This document shows positions 1 through 5,986 of a stretch of 5,986 nt of DNA, in pieces. Position numbers and translations under genes: made by a program. The stretch covers positions 1-5,986 of the forward strand of contig JAEHDO010000276.1 of assembly GCA_016880375.1 (NCBI GenBank). The letters run 5' to 3'. Origin of the DNA: Betaproteobacteria bacterium. Lineage in GTDB: Bacteria; Pseudomonadota; Gammaproteobacteria; Burkholderiales; Rhodocyclaceae. Position 1 is the first letter of the stretch. Every line of letters begins with the position of its first letter. The notes under the pieces were generated by a model, which ran no database searches, was not told the origin of the DNA, and was given only the letters and a program-made list of their open reading frames with translations.

Positions 1-498
1 CACGCCTGGCCGCGCCACCTGAAAAAGCTGGTGTTCCTCGGCACGCCGCACCACGGTGCGCCGATGGAGCGCGGCGGCAACTGGATCGACATCACGCTGG
101 GGGTCAGCCCCTTCACCGCGCCCCTGTCGCGCCTGGGCAAGATCCGCAGCGCCGGCATCACCGACCTGCGCCACACTTTTCTGCTTGATGAGGACTGGCA
201 CGGCCGCGACCGCTTTGCCCGTTCCAGCGGCCACCACGCGGCGCTGCCCTTGCCGGAAGGTGTGCTGTGCTATGCGATCGCCGCGACCACCGGCAAACAG
301 GCGGGCGACCTCAAGGATCGGCTGATCGGCGACGGGTTAGTGCCGCTGGCGAGCGCGCTCGGCTGCCATGCCGAACGCGACCGCAACCTGATGTTCCCGC
401 CAGACCGGCAGTGGATTGCCCTTGAAACGGGCCATCTCGACCTGCTCTCGCGGGCGGAGGTGTACGCGCACATTCGGCAGTGGCTGGAAGCCGCCTGA
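1..498 (+). CDS. Alpha/beta hydrolase, lipase/PGAP1-like, C-terminal part (5' end outside window)
   Basis: The frame is open from base 1, so this is the last 165 residues of a longer protein; the GTG at 31 lies inside the strand-turn segment KKLVFLGTPHHGAP and is not a real start. The FLGTPHHG(A)P segment is typical of the alpha/beta hydrolases grouped with lipases, PGAP1 and DUF676 esterases, where it follows the nucleophile elbow. The nucleophile serine (GxSxG) must lie upstream, outside the window. Two remaining triad members are visible: an Asp at 331-333 in IGDGLVPL, and a His at 433-435 in ETGHLDLLS, both in the usual C-terminal order. It ends with TGA at 496-498 and converges on the minus-strand AsmA-like gene 50 nt away. 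The substrate cannot be told; an ester or lipid hydrolase is likely. The family call is firm, the exact activity is not. Confidence 0.85.
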   Translation, partial: HAWPRHLKKLVFLGTPHHGAPMERGGNWIDITLGVSPFTAPLSRLGKIRSAGITDLRHTFLLDEDWHGRDRFARSSGHHAALPLPEGVLCYAIAATTGKQAGDLKDRLIGDGLVPLASALGCHAERDRNLMFPPDRQWIALETGHLDLLSRAEVYAHIRQWLEAA

Positions 499-529
499 AA
501 CTGCTCGCGATGCGCCGCGCCCGGGCACT

Positions 530-549
530 GCCGGCATGATGCAGCCGGC
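530..549. terminator. Possible bidirectional hairpin between convergent genes
   Basis: GCCGGC at 530-535 and GCCGGC at 544-549 form a 6-bp GC-only stem around an 8-nt loop. It sits in the 50-nt gap between two converging genes and touches the TAG stop of the minus-strand gene. No T-run follows on either strand, so it is not a classical intrinsic terminator; it may only stabilise 3' ends or be chance in GC-rich DNA. Confidence 0.35.
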
Positions 550-1661
550 TACTTGAACAGGCCTCCGATCGCCTTGCCGATGCCCGTGGCCGCGCCACCT
601 CCTGCTTCCACGCTCTTCTGGCCGAGGGAGCCGGCGCCCTTGGCCAGATCTTCGAGACTGAGGCCCAGCGACTCCCCGAGCGAGGCGGCAATGCGGGTGG
701 AGAAGTTCTCGTTCAGACGAAAATTCGGATCATCCACTTTGCCGTCGAGGACGAACTTGATGTTGATCCTGCCCTGCTTGTTCAGATAGGAGACCACGGC
801 CGCACGCGGCAGGCCCATGAAGGTGCCGCCGGATTCCAGCTCCACGCCACTCAGCGTCAGCGTGCCGGGGCCGCGCAGGTGGCCATCCTTCACCGTGGAA
901 TGCAGGTCGAGGTCGAGCGAACCCTTCTTCACGCCGCCCTCGCTCGCCTTGATCAGGTACGGCTGGAAGGCGACCAGGTCAATGCCGCGCAAGGTAGTGC
1001 TGATCTCCGAATCCTTGTTGGCGAAGGACATCCAGCCGTCGATGAGGACTTTGCCGTCGTGTCTGACCCCCTTCAGGATTCCATCCAGGTGCAGTCCGGA
1101 CTTGGCGTCAAGCGCGGGCAAGTGCAGGTCCGTCACTTTCGCCATCAACTGCTCGATGCGGATCTTGTGCGGAGGCTTGCGAATTGCGGCATTGTAGAAT
1201 TCCAGCACGCCGTCCTTCAGCTCGATGGCGCCGATGCTCACTTCCGGACCCTTGCCGTCTTCCTTCTTCTCCTCCTTCTTCTCCAGCAGGCTGGGGACGA
1301 CGCGCAGCTTGCCGTCGGCGCCGCGCAGCGCGGAAACATAGCCGCCCTCGACGACGATGCTGGAGACGCCCACCTTGCCCGAGAGGAGGGCAAGCAGATC
1401 GGGGGCAATGCGGATGCGTTCGGCGCGCAGGGAGTCCGGCGCCGGCCAGCCCGGGGGAGCCTTCAGGCGCAGCTTGATCACCTCGACGGCACCCAGGGCC
1501 AGCCTGATTTCCCCGATTTCCGCCTCTGGCCCTAGCGCCTGCTCCACCTTGCCCTTGAGCGCCTTGGCGCCGAAGTACAGGCCGCCGGCAAACACCACTG
1601 CCACGGTGGCAAAGACCGCCAGAATGATGAAGAGCCTGCGCTGCGATTTCGAATTGGCCAT
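549..1661 (-). CDS. AsmA/DUF748-like envelope protein with one N-terminal membrane anchor
   Basis: The 370-residue protein begins with a short basic stretch (KSQRR), then a hydrophobic membrane segment at about residues 10-31, so the bulk should face the periplasm. The body is a repetitive beta pattern of the AsmA/DUF748 type: scaffolding such as APDLLALLSGKVGVSSIVVEGG (residues 87-107) and, near the C-terminus, a stretch LDGKVDDPNFRLNE (305-318), as is common at the end of DUF748 proteins. Residues 127-137 are a charged Lys/Glu linker. The last 30 residues are rich in Gly and Ala with GxxxG-like spacing (GGGAATGIGKAIGG). AsmA-like proteins are bridge-like or envelope proteins linked to outer-membrane lipid homeostasis; this one is much shorter than AsmA itself. 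The ATG at 1661 is preceded by a strong ribosome site (GGAGGG, 1668-1673, 6-nt spacing). It is the last gene of the minus-strand cluster, 27 nt after sco. Fold class fairly sure, function unknown. Confidence 0.72.
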   Translation of the reverse strand: MANSKSQRRLFIILAVFATVAVVFAGGLYFGAKALKGKVEQALGPEAEIGEIRLALGAVEVIKLRLKAPPGWPAPDSLRAERIRIAPDLLALLSGKVGVSSIVVEGGYVSALRGADGKLRVVPSLLEKKEEKKEDGKGPEVSIGAIELKDGVLEFYNAAIRKPPHKIRIEQLMAKVTDLHLPALDAKSGLHLDGILKGVRHDGKVLIDGWMSFANKDSEISTTLRGIDLVAFQPYLIKASEGGVKKGSLDLDLHSTVKDGHLRGPGTLTLSGVELESGGTFMGLPRAAVVSYLNKQGRINIKFVLDGKVDDPNFRLNENFSTRIAASLGESLGLSLEDLAKGAGSLGQKSVEAGGGAATGIGKAIGGLFK

Positions 1662-1667
1662 GTTCGA

Positions 1668-1673
1668 CCCTCC
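1668..1673 (-). promoter_or_regulatory. Shine-Dalgarno site of the AsmA-like gene
   Basis: GGAGGG on the minus strand, 6 nt before the ATG at 1661. It is the strongest ribosome site in the minus-strand cluster and fixes the start of the membrane-anchored protein. Confidence 0.75.
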
Positions 1674-1688
1674 AGTGGTGAAGAATGT

Positions 1689-2584
1689 TCAGCGCCGCTG
1701 CATGGGCAGGCGCTGGCTTTCCTCCTGCATCAGCGCCCCGATCCGTTCGGCAATCTGCCTGGCCGGGGTGGCATAGGCAAAGCGAACGGCGGTGCGCCCA
1801 TCCGGCCCGAGCAGGATCATGCCGGCCGAGTGGTCGACAGTGTAGCTTTCCGGCGGCGCGGCGGGATCACGCACCTTCTCGTAGCGCACCCTGAACTCGC
1901 CGGCGGCGCGGCGCGTCAGCGCCTCCGATCCGCGCAGCCCGAGAATGCGCGAATCGAAGGCCGAGGTGTATTCGCGCAGCACCTGGGCGCTGTCACGCTC
2001 CGGATCGACGGTGATGAAGATCGGCTGCAGCTGCGCCGCCTTGTCGCCGAGGTGTTTCAGCACCTCCTTCATTTCCTGCAGCGTCGTCGGGCAGACGTCG
2101 GGACAGGAAGTGTAGCCGAAGGTGACCAGCTGGAAGCGACCGAGGAAGTCCTCGTTGGTCACTGCCCGGCCGTTCGGGTCCTGCAGCAGGTAGCGCGGCA
2201 CGATCGTGTTGGGCACGGTCTCCGACGTGCTGTGACCTTGCGGCACCTGGCCGGGCACCGGTAACGCCGCCTTCAGGCGCTGCGTCACCGCTTCCAGCCT
2301 TGCCGCCAGTTCGGTGGGCGTCGGACAGGGTGTGCCACGGCCATGCGCGGCGAAGGTTTCCTGCGTGCCTTCCTCGTAGGCCTCGCCGTAGACGCGGGTC
2401 TTCGGCGCATGGGTGAGCATGAGCACCCGCACCCAGGCGGCGGTGTCCTTCTGGCCGCAGGCGAGCGTCTGGCCGTTGAGCCGGCCCAGATCGCGCACGG
2501 CAGCGAGGCCGGCCTCGTCGGAGGCAAGCGTGATGGCGGAAAAAGTCAGTCCGCACAGCACGGCGAGGAGTTTGTTGCGCACAG

Positions 2585-2588
<4 letters not shown>
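1689..2588 (-). CDS. Sco1/SenC-family copper chaperone (thioredoxin fold) with extra N-terminal domain
   Basis: This 299-residue protein has a signal peptide (about residues 1-22) ahead of an exported domain. Residues ~125-295 are a Sco/SenC thioredoxin-like domain: FGYTSCPDVCPTTL carries the copper/thiol motif CxxxC (C162, C166), ITVDPERDS follows at 192-200, and the distal ligand His is H253 in YTVDHSAGM. All three copper ligands are present, so it should be functional. Sco proteins deliver copper to the CuA site of cytochrome c oxidase or act as periplasmic thiol reductants; no oxidase genes are in the window. Residues ~24-110 are an additional domain not found in ordinary ~200-residue Sco proteins, with C44, C88 and a segment HAPKTRVYGEAYEEGTQ (60-76); I do not recognise it. 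The ATG overlaps the ettA stop by 4 nt (ATGA), suggesting translational coupling. An alternative GTG start at 2582, two codons in, has better spacing from the AAAGG at the end of ettA. The signal peptide is kept either way. Confidence 0.9.
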
Positions 2589-4252
<1,664 letters not shown>

Positions 4253-4302
4253 GCTCGGGATACCTGCGGGAAAAAGGCGATTTTAACGGAGAGTGCTGCC
4301 GC

Positions 4303-4572
4303 TCAGGCGGCCTGCAGCGTGATCAGGAGCTGGTCTTCCGCCACGACTTGGCCCTCGGCGACGAACACGTCGACCACCTTGCCGGCCTGCGGGCTGGGAA
4401 TGTCCAGCGCCACCTTGCCGGTTTCCAGGGTAAGAATGGCGTCGTCGAAGCCGATGCTATCCCCCGGCTCGACATGAACCTCGAGAATGGCGACCTCGCC
4501 GCCGCCGCAGGACCCGCAGGTTTCCCAGCAGTCGGGGTACTTCGGCATGCGCACTTCGACAAGATTATTCAC
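4303..4572 (-). CDS. Small free-standing lipoyl-domain protein with a cysteine cluster
   Basis: The 89-residue product (from the GTG at 4572) is one complete biotinyl/lipoyl domain and nothing else. The sequence VHVEPGDSIGFDDAILTLET matches the first half of lipoyl domains, and the swinging-arm hairpin TLETGKVALDIPSP places the acceptor Lys at K53, with the Glu three residues before it (E50) that lipoyl domains share. The usual DK pair is GK here. Biotin carriers need AMKM, so lipoylation is the better guess. PQAGKVVDVFVAEGQVV closes the fold. Unusual: the N-terminal strand is interrupted by DCWETCGSCGGG, giving C15, C19 and C22 (Cx3Cx2C). No dehydrogenase, GcvH partner or ligase gene is in the window. 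Start choice: GTG 4572 has AGG 8 nt upstream; an in-frame TTG at 4587 has no ribosome site and ATG 4548 would cut the first strand. First gene of the minus-strand cluster, 50 nt before ettA. Confidence 0.8.
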   Translation of the reverse strand: MNNLVEVRMPKYPDCWETCGSCGGGEVAILEVHVEPGDSIGFDDAILTLETGKVALDIPSPQAGKVVDVFVAEGQVVAEDQLLITLQAA

Positions 4573-4757
4573 ATGTTCAGCCTGCAACGAATACGCTCAA
4601 ATCCCCGGGGCTGTGATAGTGTAGGATTCAAACACGTTGGATAATTGCCGCAATAAGAAATTTAATAAATTATGTGGTGGTTATGCATTAGATTCAATCT
4701 GTGGGAATGATACGGCAACAGGGAAATTAACCCGTGCCAGAGCGAGAGGGAGGAATC
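4573..4757. promoter_or_regulatory. Divergent AT-rich intergenic promoter region
   Basis: This gap separates the minus-strand lipoyl-ettA-sco cluster from the plus-strand binding-protein gene, so promoters for both are expected here. The middle (about 4640-4700) is strikingly AT-rich against the GC-rich genes. For the plus strand, TTGGAT (4637-4642), an 18-nt spacer and TTTAAT (4661-4666) form a plausible sigma-70 pair, leaving a leader of about 85 nt. ATAATT (4641-4646) and AATTAT (4668-4673) are inverted copies around this -10 and might be an operator half-site pair, though in AT-rich DNA this may be chance. No convincing minus-strand promoter could be picked. Confidence 0.5.
4747..4754 (+). 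promoter_or_regulatory. Shine-Dalgarno site deciding the binding-protein start
   Basis: A purine-rich GAGGGAGG(A) tract lies 4 nt before the GTG at 4758. It argues against the in-frame GTG at 4734, which would place this site inside the coding region and add hydrophilic residues ahead of the signal peptide. Confidence 0.75.
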
Positions 4758-5597
4758 GTGATCGGGAAATTTTCAGCTTTGTGGTGCTTGCGTTGCTGTG
4801 CACTCGGTTTTTTGTTGCTGGCGGGCCGGCCCGGGCTGGCGCAGGAACGGGCCTACCTCCTCGGCGTCATCGGCTACGGGGAAAGCGCCCAGATGATCGC
4901 CTCGGAGTACGAAGGGCTGAGCGCCTACCTGTCGAGAATCGTCAAGCGCCCGGTCCGCGTCGAGGGCTCGCGCAACTTCGACGTCTTCGCCGAGCGTGCC
5001 AAGTCAAAACGCTATCACTTTATTTTCGCGGCACCGTCGGCGATCATCCAGGCCAACCGTGATGCCGGCTACGAACCCGTCGCCAAGGTTCCCGGCCGCC
5101 TCGCCGCCGCCTTCATGGCCATGGGCAAGACCGGCATCGCCTTTCCGGAGGACATGAAGGGCAAGCGCATCGGCTTCACCGGAAAGGACGCCATGATCAC
5201 CAAGCTGGCGTTCTATGAACTGCGGCAGCTCGGCATCAAGGATCCGGAGAAACACTTCAGCAGCACCGCCTACTACAACGACGCCGACGGCGTGCTCGCC
5301 GGCATGCAGATGAACCTGATCGACGTCGGCGTCGCCAACGCCGGCCTGTTCAACGCCTGGGTGCAAAAAGGCGAGGACATCAACCTGATTCACAGCGGCA
5401 AGGGCGTGCCGCACCTGACCTTTGCCGTGCGCGGCAACCTGCCGGAGTACGAAAAGAAGGCGGTTGCCGAGGCCCTGCTCAAGGCCGGTCAGGACAAGGA
5501 TGCGAGCGACTATTTCAAATATAGCGGCATGGCCGGTTTCGAGCCCGCCAAACTCGCCGACTTCGACGAACTGACGAAAATTCTCGACATCAAGTGA
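4758..5597 (+). CDS. PhnD-family periplasmic substrate-binding protein, solitary
   Basis: The 279-residue product starts with a Sec signal peptide: MIGK, a hydrophobic core to about residue 22, and a likely signal-peptidase site after GLA (A28). There is no lipobox, so it should be a soluble periplasmic protein. The mature part follows the phosphate/phosphite/phosphonate (PhnD-like) binding-protein pattern: LLGVIGYGESAQMIASEYEGLSAYLSR early, YHFIFAAPSAIIQA (86-99) in place of the family's Gxx(D)xxxxxPS segment, EDMKGKRIGFTGKDAMITK (131-149) as the hinge/ligand loop, and VLAGMQMNLIDVGVANAG (179-196). The loop lacks the SSTSG-type sequence of true phosphonate binders, so the ligand is uncertain. 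Length is normal for the family. No permease or ATPase gene adjoins; tandem terminators follow about 50 nt after the stop, so it is probably monocistronic. Such orphan binding proteins can feed a distant transporter or a sensor kinase; which applies here cannot be seen. Confidence 0.85.
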   Translation: MIGKFSALWCLRCCALGFLLLAGRPGLAQERAYLLGVIGYGESAQMIASEYEGLSAYLSRIVKRPVRVEGSRNFDVFAERAKSKRYHFIFAAPSAIIQANRDAGYEPVAKVPGRLAAAFMAMGKTGIAFPEDMKGKRIGFTGKDAMITKLAFYELRQLGIKDPEKHFSSTAYYNDADGVLAGMQMNLIDVGVANAGLFNAWVQKGEDINLIHSGKGVPHLTFAVRGNLPEYEKKAVAEALLKAGQDKDASDYFKYSGMAGFEPAKLADFDELTKILDIK

Positions 5598-5645
5598 AGC
5601 CGCCGGTCGCTTGCCGGCACGGAGCCAGGAGCGCCTGGGCCGGTT

Positions 5646-5668
5646 CGCTGAAAGCAGCGGCATTTTTT
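5646..5668 (+). terminator. Intrinsic terminator 1 downstream of the binding-protein gene
   Basis: CGCTG (5646-5650) pairs with CAGCG (5655-5659) around an AAAG loop, extendable by a T-G pair, and is followed by GCA and six T (5663-5668). The stem is short, so it may be leaky; the second terminator just beyond would act as backup. Confidence 0.6.
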
Positions 5669-5680
5669 CCCGAGGACAAG

Positions 5681-5710
5681 GCGGCAGGAGGCAACCCTGC
5701 CGCATTTTTT
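5681..5710 (+). terminator. Intrinsic terminator 2, strong
   Basis: GCGGCAGG (5681-5688) and CCTGCCGC (5696-5703) form a perfect 8-bp stem with a 7-nt loop, followed by one A and six T (5705-5710). This is a classical rho-independent terminator for the plus-strand binding-protein gene, about 85 nt past its stop. Confidence 0.85.
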
Positions 5711-5809
5711 CGCCGTGCCGCCGGCGCTGACTTTCAAGGCTGCAGCAGGCCCTCGAGCGCCTCTACAGGATCGTTCAGGCACATCCTTTAGCAAAATAAT
5801 ATTCAGGCC

Positions 5810-5825
5810 AATTGCATTAATTGCA
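5810..5825. repeat. AATTGCA direct repeat, 9-nt period
   Basis: AATTGCA occurs at 5810-5816 and again at 5819-5825, separated by TT. The short spacing and AT-rich setting would suit a pair of protein-binding half-sites, but the repeat is short and may be chance. Confidence 0.4.
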
Positions 5826-5839
5826 GACCGGTTCCGCAT

Positions 5840-5871
5840 GGAATATCAGCCATCTTGAATATCAGCCACCT
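5840..5871. repeat. 16-nt tandem repeat, two copies
   Basis: Copy 1 (5840-5855) and copy 2 (5856-5871) share GAATATCAGCCAYCT and differ at two positions (first base G/T, and T/C near the end). The copies abut without a spacer; a third begins TGA and then diverges. No coding frame covers them. Confidence 0.8.
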
Positions 5872-5897
5872 TGATTTGTTGATTACATTATTTGTAG

Positions 5898-5937
5898 TTG
5901 TCCGCTGCAGCACTGGCTGCAATAATCATGCGGACAA
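5898..5937. other. Nested inverted repeat forming a long bulged hairpin
   Basis: TTGTCCGC (5898-5905) is perfectly complementary to GCGGACAA (5930-5937). Directly inside, TGCAGC (5906-5911) pairs with GCTGCA (5916-5921) around an ACTG loop. The result is a 14-bp stem broken only by an 8-nt bulge, ATAATCAT (5922-5929), on the 3' arm. No T-run follows on the plus strand; on the minus strand the stem is followed by ACTACAAAT, so it is not a standard terminator. It could be a 5'-leader structure, part of a small RNA, or an operator. Confidence 0.65.
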
Positions 5938-5986
5938 AAATTGTATAGAGTGCTTGCTTCGGTTCCGATGCCAACTCGACAATGCC

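Larger units (their letters stand above)
5711..5986. other. Gene-free right end, partly AT-rich and structured
   Basis: After the second terminator no credible coding frame is seen on either strand. The first 70 nt are GC-rich; from about 5785 the base use turns AT-rich and holds short repeats and a nested hairpin. This could be the upstream region of a gene beyond the right edge, or a small RNA gene; neither can be shown. An ATG at 5968 is open to the window end (six codons) but has no ribosome site. Confidence 0.5.

Noticed and set aside
879..1535. 218-codon plus-strand frame opposite the AsmA-like gene
   Set aside because: Shadow of the minus-strand gene; no recognisable domain, no ribosome site of note, and composition of a reverse-complement artefact.
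4734..4757. Earlier GTG start for the binding protein
   Set aside because: It would bury the GAGGGAGG ribosome site in the coding region and add charged residues ahead of a normal signal peptide.
4637..5062. 141-codon plus-strand frame starting in the intergenic region
   Set aside because: Different frame from the binding protein; its second half is Arg-rich shadow sequence and it lacks a ribosome site.
5004..5705. 233-codon minus-strand frame opposite the binding-protein gene
   Set aside because: It would run through two clear terminator structures and lies opposite a gene with signal peptide and family motifs.
5840..5871. Possible CRISPR remnant
   Set aside because: Only two 16-nt units that abut directly with no spacer; no cas genes are nearby.

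Overview
The window is GC-rich, gene-dense bacterial chromosome. The codon use, short spacers and protein sequences (EttA, Sco, an AsmA-like protein, a PhnD-type binding protein) suggest a Gram-negative proteobacterium, most likely a betaproteobacterium of the Rhodocyclales type. That placement is inference from protein flavour; there is no rRNA or other marker here to test it.

Layout. (1) Positions 1-498, plus strand: the C-terminal part of an alpha/beta hydrolase (lipase/PGAP1-like) whose start and nucleophile lie off the left edge. (2) Positions 549-4572, minus strand: four co-directional genes, read from right to left: a small free-standing lipoyl-domain protein with an unusual cysteine cluster, the ABC-F translation factor EttA, a Sco-type copper chaperone/thioredoxin-fold protein with an extra N-terminal domain, and an AsmA/DUF748-like envelope protein. 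Spacers are 50 nt, a 4-nt ATGA overlap, and 27 nt, so at least ettA-sco-asmA-like look like one transcription unit, and the lipoyl gene may lead it. The unit converges on the hydrolase gene at a small hairpin at 530-549. (3) Positions 4573-4757: a divergent, AT-rich intergenic region that should hold promoters for both directions. (4) Positions 4758-5597, plus strand: a secreted PhnD-family periplasmic substrate-binding protein with no transporter genes beside it. (5) Positions 5598-5986: no gene seen. This stretch holds two tandem intrinsic terminators, then an AT-rich part with a 16-nt tandem repeat, a 9-nt-period repeat and a strong nested hairpin at 5898-5937.

How the genes may work together. 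EttA acts on the ribosome according to energy state. The Sco and AsmA-like proteins act in the envelope, and Sco proteins usually serve cytochrome oxidase assembly or periplasmic thiol redox. The lipoyl protein is a possible redox or acyl carrier. A link through respiration and energy status is tempting but is inference from gene order only. No defence system, mobile element, CRISPR array or RNA gene was recognised. The least ordinary items are the Cys-rich lipoyl protein, the N-terminal extension of the Sco protein and the structured, gene-free right end.
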